Shown here: positions 23,290-32,437 of the stretch, piece by piece
Numbering within the stretch: position 1 is the first letter of the stretch
Layout: each line of letters starts with the position of its first letter
IMG/VR virus record: IMGVR_UViG_3300046680_000175
Coordinates: 1-63,211 of that record
Source of the DNA: a virus
Direction: 5' to 3' (one strand)
Length of the DNA: 63,211 nucleotides
Program-made: the position numbers and the translations under genes
The notes under the pieces: model-generated
What the model was told of the DNA's origin: nothing
Database searches by the model: none
The model's input: only the letters and a program-made list of their open reading frames with translations

Positions 23290-24306
23290 TTAATAGCCCG
23301 TGGCCCGCCAGAAGAAGTTTCCGGAAGCCGGTGAAAATGCGGACCCGGACCATCCGAGAGACACGATCGTGACGCCAGAAATGGTTGCTGACGATGCTCC
23401 GTACACCGTCAGAGTGGTTGATGACCACCCTGCGGCAGCGCGCTCATTGACTAGAACGCCCTCGCAGGTGTTAGGAAACTGAATAGGGAATGTGACACTC
23501 GCAGTTCCGCTTGAACTCGTCGTCGAATTTCCACCCTGTTCGATGGTCCCGTCCGGGTATTTGCGCCACCATCCATTCGCGTTCGAGCCGGATTGAATTC
23601 CGGAGGTCCACCGCCATACAGAGGCCCCATCGCCGGTCAGGCCGCAGACGCCAGAAAAGAGGCTGAAGCTTGAGCCCCCACCGGGCGAGAACGTGTTCCC
23701 GCCGGCTGCGGTTAGCGTCACCGTATTCGAGGAACTGTCGGTGCGAATAAACGTGAATGGCAGCGGAGTTCCATTTTCACTTGCCACCGCCGGCATCGTC
23801 AGGGTGATGTTCCCCGATGCAGCATTGACGAGAACCAGCCCGGCATTGACGGCGGTGAGCGTGCCGGTGGCCGAGACAGTCTCGACATTGCCGCCGAACG
23901 TCACCAGCGGCATCCATCCAGCTACACCAACTGCAGGTGCGACCGTATTGTTGTCGACCGTCGACATGAACTCTGGGCCATTTGCCGAGAGCTGCACAAT
24001 CGCGCCGGCCGGATAGCCGCCGATCTGACTCTGGAACGTCGAGTCATAGACGATCGGTGCGCCGGCCTGCTGCCATTGGCCCCACTGCGTAACCTGACGG
24101 AGGATGCCGTTCATATCTTGGCCCCACGGCGGCGCTCCGCCAGCCGCGACAGCCACAAAGCAATTCGGAGGGAATCCGTCTTGCATCGACGCGGCTCCGT
24201 TGCTTACGCCGATCTGGCTTGCCGTCGGAACTTGCCGAACATACGACGAGCCGGCGCCGTTAGCCCACGGAATGGAAAATTTGCCGGGCACATTTGAGGC
24301 TTGCAT
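23290..24306 (-). CDS. Tail fibre with gp53-like C-terminal domain
   Basis: 338 aa. N-terminal part (FSIPWANGAGSSYVR, PPWGQDMNGILRQVTQWGQW) is the usual attachment region; the C-terminal 110 residues (WWRKYPDGTIEQGG, FPIQFPNTCEG, ending FFWRATGY) match the gp53-like receptor-binding domain. Probably binds host surface sugars. Adjacent to the DUF2612 baseplate gene, the usual place. Confidence 0.82.
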   Translation of the reverse strand: MQASNVPGKFSIPWANGAGSSYVRQVPTASQIGVSNGAASMQDGFPPNCFVAVAAGGAPPWGQDMNGILRQVTQWGQWQQAGAPIVYDSTFQSQIGGYPAGAIVQLSANGPEFMSTVDNNTVAPAVGVAGWMPLVTFGGNVETVSATGTLTAVNAGLVLVNAASGNITLTMPAVASENGTPLPFTFIRTDSSSNTVTLTAAGGNTFSPGGGSSFSLFSGVCGLTGDGASVWRWTSGIQSGSNANGWWRKYPDGTIEQGGNSTTSSSGTASVTFPIQFPNTCEGVLVNERAAAGWSSTTLTVYGASSATISGVTIVSLGWSGSAFSPASGNFFWRATGY

Positions 24307-24318
24307 GTTTTTTCGTCG

Positions 24319-25164
24319 TTATGCGACGCTGATTACGCCGCCGTTGTTCCAGAGAATGCCGCTACCCACGCCGGGGTTAGACAGCGGAAGGTTCGAACCG
24401 CCAAGTGCAAGCAGGGCCGATGCGGAGGTTGTGGTTAGATAGACAGGCGGGGCGGCCGGATTGGGCGTGGTCGTGCCCGCCACGCAGACGACCCCGCCGT
24501 TGTTCCACAGCGCGCCGCTAGAGAGGCCAGATGGCGATGTCGGGTAGCCAGCGCCGGAGCCGGATAGCGTCAAGACCCCGCCATCGTTCACCATGCCAAG
24601 CTGAATGATGGTGACGGATACTCCTGCCGGCCGCGGGATGACTCCGGACTGCGCGACGATCGCGTACTGAACCGGCGATAGCTGGAACCCGAACGTGTAC
24701 GTCATGGTCATGTTCTGACCATCGGTACACCAGCACGCGCCCGACGACCCGAACAAGGTCATCAGGATCTGGTTGATGCTCGGAACGGACCCGTTCGTGA
24801 TGTTCGCGTAGGCTTTGGCGAGGATCAGTTGGCGAAACGCGTCGTCGGTAAGGGCGTAGTTTCCCGTCGTCGACGATCCGCCATAGAAAGGCGCCTGATT
24901 GAACGGCGTTTCGACGGAGCCGTCACCGGCCTCTTCGAAGCCAAGCCATGCACCCGATGAGACCTGCAGGACGCGCGATACTCCAACAATGCGGCCCCAG
25001 ACATCTAGGCCGAAGCCTTGGGCAGTATCGAGGTTCCAAACCAGATCATAGAAAGCGTCGATGTTCGCGCGCGGATCGACGCAGTCGTTGAAGCTTTCGA
25101 TAAGCGAGACGATCGCTGGGCTGTTCGCGAACTGGCTAAGTAGCGTGTCTGTCCAGTTCTGCAT
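24319..25164 (-). CDS. DUF2612 baseplate protein
   Basis: 281 aa. Residues 1-200 match DUF2612 (FNDCVDPRANIDAFYDLVWN, FGLDVWGRIVGV, DDAFRQLILAKAYANI). The C-terminal 80 aa are extra and contain two copies of the W-N-N motif (ALWNNGGVV and ILWNNGGVISVA at the end). Baseplate/fibre connector by position. Confidence 0.85.
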   Translation of the reverse strand: MQNWTDTLLSQFANSPAIVSLIESFNDCVDPRANIDAFYDLVWNLDTAQGFGLDVWGRIVGVSRVLQVSSGAWLGFEEAGDGSVETPFNQAPFYGGSSTTGNYALTDDAFRQLILAKAYANITNGSVPSINQILMTLFGSSGACWCTDGQNMTMTYTFGFQLSPVQYAIVAQSGVIPRPAGVSVTIIQLGMVNDGGVLTLSGSGAGYPTSPSGLSSGALWNNGGVVCVAGTTTPNPAAPPVYLTTTSASALLALGGSNLPLSNPGVGSGILWNNGGVISVA

Positions 25165-25165
25165 G

Positions 25166-26602
25166 TCAAACCAATATCAGCGGCGCTACGTTCGCGGCAG
25201 AGAACGTCGGCTCCTGGTTGATGTTCATCGTCACGGAGTTCTGATTCGGGACGACGCCGACCATCGTTTCGCTCGCCACGGTCTGCGCGATGCTCACCGT
25301 CCACGACGTTCCGCTGCCCGCAGTGATCTGCGTTCCAGACACGATCTTTCCGGCAGCGTCAGTGACGAACTGCCCGATCGCGAGCGCGCCCGATGCGACG
25401 CTGGAGACGGTCAACGTGCTTCCGGAAATGGACCCGGTGAACGTCGCCGAAGGATTGTTGATGCAGCCGATCTGCAGCGAGATGATCTGCGCCCACGAGC
25501 CGAGAGCTGCGATGTCCGAGTAGAACCGGCTCGCGAAGATCCCTGCGCCGATCCGCGGCACAGTGCCGCCATCCGATCCGGAGAACGCGCCGTCGAGCGC
25601 GGTCTGGATTTGCGCGAGCGCGGTCGATGGCACCGATGCGCTGTTCTTCAGCGAGATCGCAAAGAAGATCGGCGCATTGACCGCCGTCTGAAACGACACC
25701 GTATAGGACGGCGGCGAGATATATAGCGGGTTCGGATCGCTCACCGTTGCCGATGTGTTCCCCGTGTAGTTGCAGCCCGGCGGCTTCTTCGCCCAAATAG
25801 CCTGCGCGACGGCCAGCGGCGTGAAGCTGCCAGCCGCGCAGACATAGATGCTGTTCGCATTGAGCGTGACGCCGCCGACGGTCGAAGACGTTCCGGACGG
25901 GTTGTCGATCACATATGCGTCGACCACGCCCGAGACGGTGAGCACGTTCGCCAGAATCGCGTCGAGCGTATTGACAGAATTCAGTGCGACGCTCTGCTGC
26001 CGCCGCTGCTCGAAAGCTGCGCGGCTCTCGACGTTTCGCCCGATGACGCCCGAGATGCAAGTGACCGTGTCCCATCCGGGAATGGCCTGATAGATCGAGA
26101 CGCTCGAACTTCCGGGGACGGGAATAGGCCCGGTCGTGATGCACGCGAAAGGCAGCGTGACCGTGCCGCTCACCGGGATCGTGCCTTGTGTGGTGCAGGT
26201 GTAGACGTTGCCGCTCGCGTCTTGGATCTGCGCGCCGGCCGTGATCACGACGCCTTGCAAGCCGACGCATGCGATTTGCAGCGTGGTCGGTTGCGCGGCG
26301 AGGCGCGTCAAGAAATATAGACGGCCGATAGCGTCTTGCATGCGGCCGGAAGCGAATGCGGGGTCGACGCCGTTCGCGAGTTCGAGGAACTGCGCATTCG
26401 CGTCGCCGATGATCGCCGTGTCCGACGTCGCAAGTTGGCCTTGAGGCGTCGTCAGCGCGAGCGATCCATCAGCATTGGTCTGCACAAGCACGCCGCCGAA
26501 AGCGCTATTGATGTCAGACATGCGGCCGGCAAGAATCGCGCTCTCTGTGGGCGCGACGAAGCCGGTCGCAGTGAAGCTGACCGCGGGTACGTTTGTCGAC
26601 AT
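25166..26602 (-). CDS. Baseplate J-like protein
   Basis: 478 aa. Follows the Mu gp47/baseplate J pattern (FQRRQQSVALNSVNTLDAI-type region, VVDAYVIDNPSG, IYVCAAGSFTPLAVAQAIW, CNYTGNTSATVSDP). About residues 388-449 are a Gly/Thr-rich beta insert also found in the protein at 34440. The start at 26602 lacks a ribosome site and a terminator lies just upstream. Confidence 0.88.
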   Translation of the reverse strand: MSTNVPAVSFTATGFVAPTESAILAGRMSDINSAFGGVLVQTNADGSLALTTPQGQLATSDTAIIGDANAQFLELANGVDPAFASGRMQDAIGRLYFLTRLAAQPTTLQIACVGLQGVVITAGAQIQDASGNVYTCTTQGTIPVSGTVTLPFACITTGPIPVPGSSSVSIYQAIPGWDTVTCISGVIGRNVESRAAFEQRRQQSVALNSVNTLDAILANVLTVSGVVDAYVIDNPSGTSSTVGGVTLNANSIYVCAAGSFTPLAVAQAIWAKKPPGCNYTGNTSATVSDPNPLYISPPSYTVSFQTAVNAPIFFAISLKNSASVPSTALAQIQTALDGAFSGSDGGTVPRIGAGIFASRFYSDIAALGSWAQIISLQIGCINNPSATFTGSISGSTLTVSSVASGALAIGQFVTDAAGKIVSGTQITAGSGTSWTVSIAQTVASETMVGVVPNQNSVTMNINQEPTFSAANVAPLILV

Positions 26603-26612
26603 GAATTGGACG

Positions 26613-26637
26613 CAAAAAAGCCCGCGCGCGGCGGGCT
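26613..26637 (-). terminator. Leftward intrinsic terminator before the baseplate J gene
   Basis: AGCCCGC (26619-26625) and GCGGGCT (26631-26637) with a 5-base loop, then T6-7 on the minus strand (26613-26619). Only about 10 bases separate the T-run from the next start codon. Confidence 0.8.
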
Positions 26638-26659
26638 CAGTTATTCGGGAGGGTGACGA

Positions 26660-27013
26660 TCAGAAGCTGGTTGCGATGACAGTGCCATCGTCGGACGTGA
26701 CCTGGATCTGCCCTTGCAACTGGCGGTTCACCACGCCCGTAACGAAGACCTGCGCGCTTTGGACGCCGGCCACAGTTTCAGCAGCCGCGACGAGGTCAGA
26801 CTTGACGACGGAGAGCGCCGGGAAGTGGCCGAGCACGTCTTGCCAGTACGGCACGCCGACGCCGGTTTGATACCAAACTTCTCCGGAAAAGGTCCGGCAT
26901 GCCGTGGCAGCGTTTTGCGCCGTCGCGTAGGGGTCGGTGCAGACGGCGATGTTGCCCGAACTATCAACGGCGAGATCCCATACGTCAGGATCGAGATATA
27001 GAGAAGAAGCCAT
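26660..27013 (-). CDS. Baseplate wedge-type protein (gp25/W-like position)
   Basis: 117 aa. The pattern SLYLDPDVWDLAVDSSGNIA, then TACRTFSGEVWYQT and DLVAAAETVAGVQSAQVFV fits small baseplate wedge proteins located between spike and baseplate J. 1-base overlap with the spike gene. Assignment rests largely on position. Confidence 0.65.
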   Translation of the reverse strand: MASSLYLDPDVWDLAVDSSGNIAVCTDPYATAQNAATACRTFSGEVWYQTGVGVPYWQDVLGHFPALSVVKSDLVAAAETVAGVQSAQVFVTGVVNRQLQGQIQVTSDDGTVIATSF

Positions 27014-27762
27014 CAGTTCGGCGGGTTCGTGTTGCTTCCTGCACCGTTTTCGTGGTGCGTGTGGGTCGAGACGCTCTTGCCTGCCGCGACGACGTCGTTT
27101 GTGACCGTCAGCGGCCCGGCCATCGATGCGTTGCCGCCGTGCGGGCCTTCGCCCTGCGTCATTTGACCGTCGACTTCTACGGCCGGCGCGGAGTTTGTTA
27201 TCTGCGTGCCGGCGGTCAGGCCGATGGTATTGGTCGCCTGTAGGACGATCGTCGGCGCGGCCATGCTGATCTGCGTCGGCGAGACGATCGAGATCCCGCT
27301 CGACGAGAACGCCACATACTGCGTAGGCGTCCCGTTAAGAATGCCGCCCACATAGACTGCGTCCGCCATCGAGAACATGCGCTTGCTGCCCGGATTCGCC
27401 TCAGCTTTATTCGCCTTCACGCTGGAAATATCCCGATCCGCGAATCCGGCGAAACCGATGTCACCAACCTGCGGATCGAGGATGATGGCGTTCGCGCCAC
27501 CCTGCAGCCGAAAATACGGCACGTTGTAGACCGGCCCGTGCGGCACTGCGTTGTCGTAGCCGTCGAGCTGATTCACAAGCGGCTGAAGCGTCACGAAACC
27601 GACCGGCGCAATGCCGCCGCTGTTCGTGACGGAGAGCACCTTGCACGGCTGCATCGTCCGCACGCGCGCGAGGATCGACCACACGAGAAACGTGTTCGCG
27701 TTGTAGTCGGAGCCGTTGTCTGTGGCGTCTGCGGTGCCAAGGTAGCCGACCTGATTAGCCAC
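27013..27762 (-). CDS. Baseplate spike protein (Gp138-N type)
   Basis: 249 aa. Starts at GTG 27762 with GGAG 9 bases upstream and an 8-base overlap with the hub gene. N-terminal OB-like region (LARVRTMQPCKVLSVTNSGG, GDIGFAGFADRDISSVKANK) is followed by a beta-helix-type stem and the end HTHHENGAGSNTNPPN, a His-rich tip that may bind metal. Punctures the outer membrane. Confidence 0.82.
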   Translation of the reverse strand: MANQVGYLGTADATDNGSDYNANTFLVWSILARVRTMQPCKVLSVTNSGGIAPVGFVTLQPLVNQLDGYDNAVPHGPVYNVPYFRLQGGANAIILDPQVGDIGFAGFADRDISSVKANKAEANPGSKRMFSMADAVYVGGILNGTPTQYVAFSSSGISIVSPTQISMAAPTIVLQATNTIGLTAGTQITNSAPAVEVDGQMTQGEGPHGGNASMAGPLTVTNDVVAAGKSVSTHTHHENGAGSNTNPPN

Positions 27763-28618
27763 TGTACGGAACTCCGAGAATATGCGTGAACCACTGACCG
27801 TCAGGCGTCTGACTTTCGAGCGAGTGAGAGATTTGCGTTGCGACGTACGTACCGCATGCGGCCGTGATCGAGCTCTGCACCTGGAACTGGCCGCCAATCA
27901 CGATGGACGAATTGAACATCGTTGTGACCATCAGACCGTTGCTCGAAAAGGTCGGATAACCGACCATGCCGGTTTGCGGCGAAACGACCGGAACTGACGG
28001 CGCGCTTCGCGCCCCGCCCTTCGGCCATATTTCGAGCGCGCCCTTGTCGACCGTGAAATAGATGTTCGCGGCCTGCGCGCACTCGCGGATCTGCGCCAGA
28101 GCGGTTCCGGGAAAGTACGGGTTCGACAGTTGAACCGATACGCCGTGATTGACGAACGACAGCCCTGCCAGCGAGGCGAGCGATTGCATGATCGTGCCGA
28201 CGTCCGCCGAACCGGGATAGCTCGTTGCACCGACCGGCTTCAGCGACGCAGCCAGTCCGCCGACTGCAGCGATGTTCAGCGCCGCGTCCGGAATCTGGTT
28301 GAAGTCGCCCCACGCCTGCCAGATGCTGCCGCTGTAGACCGTCGTCAGCGCCGAGCCGACGTCGCCGGCCGCGACCAGCACTGAGTTCTGATACATCACG
28401 GCAGAATTGACCGGGCCGATGGCCGTCAACTGGTTGATCATGCTCAACGGAAGACCGTAGACCAGCAACTGAATCTGCGGCATCGCGTCGCCGCCGAACT
28501 GCTGAATCTCGGCCTTGATACGCAAGCCGCTGAGCGTGACCGTGTTCGCGCCAGACTCGCCGAACTGGCCTTGCCCGAGCGCGATCGTGACTTGAATCTC
28601 TTTTTCAGCGAAGGACAT
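27755..28618 (-). CDS. Baseplate hub-type protein
   Basis: 287 aa. The ordered fold (TLSGLRIKAEIQQFGGDAMP, LEIWPKGGARSA, FNSSIVIGGQFQVQSS) looks like hub proteins that close the tail tube just above the spike. Family number not certain. Confidence 0.7.
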   Translation of the reverse strand: MSFAEKEIQVTIALGQGQFGESGANTVTLSGLRIKAEIQQFGGDAMPQIQLLVYGLPLSMINQLTAIGPVNSAVMYQNSVLVAAGDVGSALTTVYSGSIWQAWGDFNQIPDAALNIAAVGGLAASLKPVGATSYPGSADVGTIMQSLASLAGLSFVNHGVSVQLSNPYFPGTALAQIRECAQAANIYFTVDKGALEIWPKGGARSAPSVPVVSPQTGMVGYPTFSSNGLMVTTMFNSSIVIGGQFQVQSSITAACGTYVATQISHSLESQTPDGQWFTHILGVPYSG

Positions 28619-28953
28619 TAAGCCGCCCCCGCAAGATCCGACGCGCTGAGATAGCAGAGCAGATAGCGCGTGCCGAGCCCAGGCGAAGAAGGATCAAGCC
28701 CAGTGCTCGGCGCCGTGAACGTGCCCTGCTGATCGACGAACATAATGTCGCCAACGAATCCAAGATAGGCGTCGCGCACGATGCGCACCATGTTCCGGCA
28801 GCGCACGCCGGTGATGATCGGCGCGTTATTCACGTACACATCGCAGAACAGTGCGGTCTCGAACTTCTGATAGATGTTGATCTGCGTATTCTGTCCGGCG
28901 AGCTGCACGGTCAGAGATTGCGAATACGTGTCGGCAATGGGAATGATCTGCAT
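28618..28953 (-). CDS. Baseplate plug-type protein (DUF6983-like)
   Basis: 111 aa. SLTVQLAGQNTQINIYQKFE, VRCRNMVRIVRDAYLGFVGD and LGTRYLLCYLS give the pattern of small baseplate plug proteins adjacent to the hub. Moderate certainty. Confidence 0.6.
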   Translation of the reverse strand: MQIIPIADTYSQSLTVQLAGQNTQINIYQKFETALFCDVYVNNAPIITGVRCRNMVRIVRDAYLGFVGDIMFVDQQGTFTAPSTGLDPSSPGLGTRYLLCYLSASDLAGAA

Positions 28954-29002
28954 GTCTTAACGGTTCCGCGCTATCATCCGGGCCACAACAACGGAGGCAA
29001 AA

Positions 29003-29332
29003 ATGATTCGCTGCTTGATTGCTGTCGCGCTCGCGATGCCGATCACGGCGCACGCCGAAATAACACCCGAGCAGCAACGGCTGCACGAATGCGGGATGAA
29101 AGGACTGGCCTTTCAGATGGCCGCCACGTTCCGAGACAGCGGCTTCTCGCCGCAGTATTCCGCCGACTACCTGCGCCGCGCGAAGTACGATGGTGCTGAC
29201 GACGCCTTCATCAAGAAAGCGGTCAATCTTGTCTACTTCGACGACCGATTCGCCGACGCGCGCGGCGCGGTGCTCGCACAGCAAATCACGCAAGCCTGCT
29301 TCCGCCCAAAGCAGTGGAAGCCGGTCGAGTAG
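29003..29332 (+). CDS. Secreted cargo protein inside the tail cluster
   Basis: 109 aa. MIRCLIAVALAMPITAHA is a clear signal peptide; the mature part is helical with a Cys pair (HECGMKG and QACFRP) that could form a disulphide in the periplasm. ACGGAGG ribosome site and a TATCAT -10-like box at 28972. It faces against the tail genes, so is probably expressed independently from the prophage. No known function. Confidence 0.65.
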   Translation: MIRCLIAVALAMPITAHAEITPEQQRLHECGMKGLAFQMAATFRDSGFSPQYSADYLRRAKYDGADDAFIKKAVNLVYFDDRFADARGAVLAQQITQACFRPKQWKPVE

Positions 29333-29333
29333 A

Positions 29334-29933
29334 TCAGCTTGACCCGCTCGCCGCAGCAGCCTGCGCCGTCGTCGGCGCCTGGGGCTGAACGCTTCCGGTG
29401 CTGACTGGGTCGGCGCCGCTCGGCGCAGCGGTGTTCGAATACGCTGCAGTCGCGGTCGCCAGTACCTCGACGAATTCCATGTCCACGGAGAGCAACCCTA
29501 CGCCATTCGTTGCGGTCCGGCTAAATGAGTAGTTCAGAATGCTCATGTTGTCCGTCACCGTGCCCTCGGGCATGGCGATTTTGTACAGCTTGAGCGAGTT
29601 CGCCGCGTGGTTTATCTGAACGATGAATTGAGCTCGATCCGAATCGCTGCCGCCCTTCGTCATTCGAACCCGGACGTCACGCGGCCGCGTCACCTTGTTA
29701 TACGTCTGGAAGGAACCCTGCTCCTGCGGATAGTCCGGAATCTTGTACTCTTTTTTGAAATCCAGGCTGACCATTGAGTCAGGCTTGATCGCAAGCGAGC
29801 CATCCGTATTGAAGATCCCCCACTTCGGCCCGGCGAACATGCCGAGCAGGATTTTCGCGTCAGCGACAAGCAGCGAAGCCGTGTTCGTGACCTTGGCAAC
29901 CTTGCCGAGGAGTGCCGGGATGCCGCTTGCCAT
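29334..29933 (-). CDS. Distal-tail (Dit)-like baseplate protein
   Basis: 199 aa. YKIPDYPQEQGSFQTYNKVT, RPRDVRVRM and MSILNYSFSRTATNGVGLLS follow the N-terminal pattern of Dit-like proteins that sit after the tape measure gene. The last 40 residues are Ala/Ser/Pro-rich linker. Confidence 0.65.
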   Translation of the reverse strand: MASGIPALLGKVAKVTNTASLLVADAKILLGMFAGPKWGIFNTDGSLAIKPDSMVSLDFKKEYKIPDYPQEQGSFQTYNKVTRPRDVRVRMTKGGSDSDRAQFIVQINHAANSLKLYKIAMPEGTVTDNMSILNYSFSRTATNGVGLLSVDMEFVEVLATATAAYSNTAAPSGADPVSTGSVQPQAPTTAQAAAASGSS

Positions 29934-29934
29934 G

Positions 29935-31812
29935 TCAACTCAATCCTGTATTTGCCTGCGGAACGGTGAAGCTATACTTTGCGACTGCCTTGCCGAACTC
30001 GCGCGCGATACCTTGCGCGTCTGTCGCCTGCGTCTGAATCGTGATCGGACCGTTGATGTTCGTTTCAGCCGTCGAGGTCATCTGCGAGACCCGGGAACCA
30101 TACGCGGACCCGCGCGCGCCAGCAGACTGCCCGGCCATCGATGACGCATTGGCCTGGCCGAGCCCCGCGTAGAGCAGCCGCGCGTAAGTCTGACGATTGG
30201 CAATGTTGGCCTCCGCCGCGCCCGGCCGCTCATAGTATTGCGAGTGGATCGCCGCGGCTTCCTCGGCCGTTGTCGCCGCCCGAAGTCGGCGCCCCGCCGC
30301 CTGCTCCTTGCCCTTGCTAAGCTCGTACTGCATGAAGGCGAGTTGCTCTTGAAACGACGACCCTTGCAGGTCATGGCCGGACCAATTCTTGAAGTCGGTA
30401 ACGCGACTTCCGAGCCACTGACCAATCCCGTATGCCCCGGATGACTTGTTTCGGGATTCCGCGTCGACGCCGCTCTCTTGAGTCAGACTGCCCACGATGC
30501 CGGCCGCCTGCGCGGACGTCCATCCTTGGCTGCGGAAGTAGTCAAGGGCTTCTTTCTGGCGCCCAGCCTCAGACCCCGAGAACGCCTTCATCGCCAGATT
30601 GCTAGCACCGTGATAAAGATGCTTGGCGAGAGCACTGAGGAATTCGCCGGCTGGCAAATGAGCGGAGGCGGCGAGCCAATCCCCATTCTTTACGTCCTGC
30701 TGCCCCTTCGCTGCATCGGTGTCCGGGAGCCCCAATGCCTTTGCTACGCCCAATCCGGCCATCGCAGCAATAGCTGCCGGGCCGAGCGTCCCGATCATCC
30801 CCAGCGACGAGCCAACGCCGCCAAGCGCTGCGGCGAGTGACAGGAGCGGGCTTACCATCGTCAGCACCTTGAGCCCCGCCAGCGCGATCAGGACATTTTT
30901 CCAGCCGCCAACAGAGTCGGCTGCCTTGTCGGCCCACTGGATGAAAGTCTGGACCGCCTGCACCGCGTTATCGACCCACTGGGCGATGTCGGCCTTGTGG
31001 TCGGCCACCCAGTCAGCCATCTGCTGCAGCTTCTTCAGCCACAACTCGAACGTCGGCATGAGTTGCAAGAGCACCGTCGTGCCGACGTACTCTAGCCGAT
31101 CGCGGAAGTCCAGCCATGCATTCTTCAGCTTGAGCGCCTGCGCCGCTTGCTGCTCGGAGATAGCTGAGTTCTTCTTCTGCGCATCGACAAGCGACAGGAT
31201 CGCTTGCGGGCCCTGCTTGATGAAGTTGAACTCTTCATCGCTGATGCCCATTTGCTGGGCGACCAGCCGAGCGCGACCCGGATCAACCGCGAACAGTCCT
31301 TGGACGATCTTCGCGCGCGCGAGCAGATACGAGTTACCGTCTTTCAGGTCGCCCGTCTTTCCCCCGAAGCGGAGGAACATCTGCATCTGGTCAGTGACCT
31401 GACCGAGTTTGAACTTCGCGATCGCCTGCTGCGACTCTTGCAGCTGCGACGTGATGCCGTCAGCGCTTCCGCCGGCGCGCTCCGCCGCACGCTGCCACGA
31501 GGAAAGATCCTTTGTGCTCATCTGCAGGTTCTTGGCCATGTAGCCAAGGTTCACCGCAGAATTGATCGTGTGCTCGGTGAAGTCCTTCAGCCCCATGCCG
31601 GCGGTGAAGATCGCCACCAGCGCGAGCACTTCGTTGCGGACCTTCTTGAACGACTCAGAAGAGCGCTTGTTGATCTCTTCGAGTTGCTTGCCCGCCTTCG
31701 TTTCCTCGGCCGAAAGGCTTTTCGTCGCTTGCTCCGCCTTCTTCTTGCCGTCTAGGAACCCTTTCGGGTCCAGGGCGAGCGTCACGAACAGCGCGTCGAC
31801 AATGGTGGCCAT
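29935..31812 (-). CDS. Tail tape measure protein with C-terminal lysozyme domain
   Basis: 625 aa. Residues 15-120 are coiled-coil (KKKAEQATKSLSAEETKAGK), 300-400 include hydrophobic segments, and 425-530 are a phage tail lysozyme domain (FRSQGWTSAQAAGIVGSLTQ, ESGVDAESRNKSSGAYGIGQ) that would open peptidoglycan during injection. Tape measure length sets tail length; at the usual 0.15 nm per residue this predicts roughly 90 nm. Confidence 0.88.
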   Translation of the reverse strand: MATIVDALFVTLALDPKGFLDGKKKAEQATKSLSAEETKAGKQLEEINKRSSESFKKVRNEVLALVAIFTAGMGLKDFTEHTINSAVNLGYMAKNLQMSTKDLSSWQRAAERAGGSADGITSQLQESQQAIAKFKLGQVTDQMQMFLRFGGKTGDLKDGNSYLLARAKIVQGLFAVDPGRARLVAQQMGISDEEFNFIKQGPQAILSLVDAQKKNSAISEQQAAQALKLKNAWLDFRDRLEYVGTTVLLQLMPTFELWLKKLQQMADWVADHKADIAQWVDNAVQAVQTFIQWADKAADSVGGWKNVLIALAGLKVLTMVSPLLSLAAALGGVGSSLGMIGTLGPAAIAAMAGLGVAKALGLPDTDAAKGQQDVKNGDWLAASAHLPAGEFLSALAKHLYHGASNLAMKAFSGSEAGRQKEALDYFRSQGWTSAQAAGIVGSLTQESGVDAESRNKSSGAYGIGQWLGSRVTDFKNWSGHDLQGSSFQEQLAFMQYELSKGKEQAAGRRLRAATTAEEAAAIHSQYYERPGAAEANIANRQTYARLLYAGLGQANASSMAGQSAGARGSAYGSRVSQMTSTAETNINGPITIQTQATDAQGIAREFGKAVAKYSFTVPQANTGLS

Positions 31813-31814
31813 GC

Positions 31815-32437
31815 TTATTCCTTGGCGCGCTCATTCATGATGCGCTCGTTGTGTCCGTCTACCACGATGATCTCGATGAGGTCGTACAAATCCTCGCTGC
31901 CATACACCGTCTGCAGTTCATGCAGAGTCGCGTACTTCCTCGACACGATCAGCCCGATCGACCGCGACACGTTCGGATAGTCGAGCAGGCCGTCAACAGT
32001 TACGCCGCCTCTTGTTCTGACCGGGCGGCGGACATGAAAAAATCGAGGTGCAGAGTCAGCACTTCCTTGCGCAGCCGCAGACGCGTCGAGACGTCCTCGA
32101 TGTCGTCTTCGATCATCGGACCGACGCCGCCGTAGCCGCGCTTCACCGCCGGCTGCTTCGGGTCAGGCACGATGGCGATGCACTCCATCATCTCGTCGAA
32201 CAGCGGCTTCGCGAGCTCGTAGGGCACGCGCGCGAGCGACTTGATGCCGATCGCCGCGATACCTGCGAGGCCCGCCGACAGAAGATCGTCGGGCACCTCG
32301 ACGCCGCAGTTCATCATCACGAACAGGGCGCGCGTGGCCCACGCTTCCGCTTGCGAGGCGGGAAGCTCGGTGATGTGGAACATCTTCCCGGCATCGCGGC
32401 CCGACTCGATGACGATCGTCTTCGTTTTTCGGGCCAT
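31815..32437 (-). CDS. Tail assembly chaperone GT fusion, made by -1 frameshift
   Basis: 207 aa predicted: 134 residues in the frame starting at 32437, then 73 in the -1 frame (HVRRPVRTRGG, VDGLLDYPNVSRSIGLIVSR, ELQTVYGSEDLYDLIEIIVV) up to TAA at 31815-31817. The second frame has no ribosome site of its own. This matches the lambda G/GT-type arrangement between tube and tape measure. The slippery site is at 32036-32042. Confidence 0.8.
32000..32437 (-). CDS. Tail assembly chaperone G
   Basis: 145 aa product of normal decoding, ending TAA at 32000. Binds tape measure protein during tail assembly in related systems. ITELPASQAEAWATRALFVM and CGVEVPDDLLSAGLAGIAAI are typical. Shares its start with the GT fusion. 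Confidence 0.8.
   Translation of the reverse strand: MARKTKTIVIESGRDAGKMFHITELPASQAEAWATRALFVMMNCGVEVPDDLLSAGLAGIAAIGIKSLARVPYELAKPLFDEMMECIAIVPDPKQPAVKRGYGGVGPMIEDDIEDVSTRLRLRKEVLTLHLDFFMSAARSEQEAA
32036..32042 (-). promoter_or_regulatory. Slippery heptamer T_TTT_TTC for -1 frameshifting
   Basis: In the zero frame the codons are GAT TTT TTC, giving the ideal X_XXY_YYZ heptamer. It is 34 bases before the zero-frame stop, and the -1 frame is open on both sides. Confidence 0.8.
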
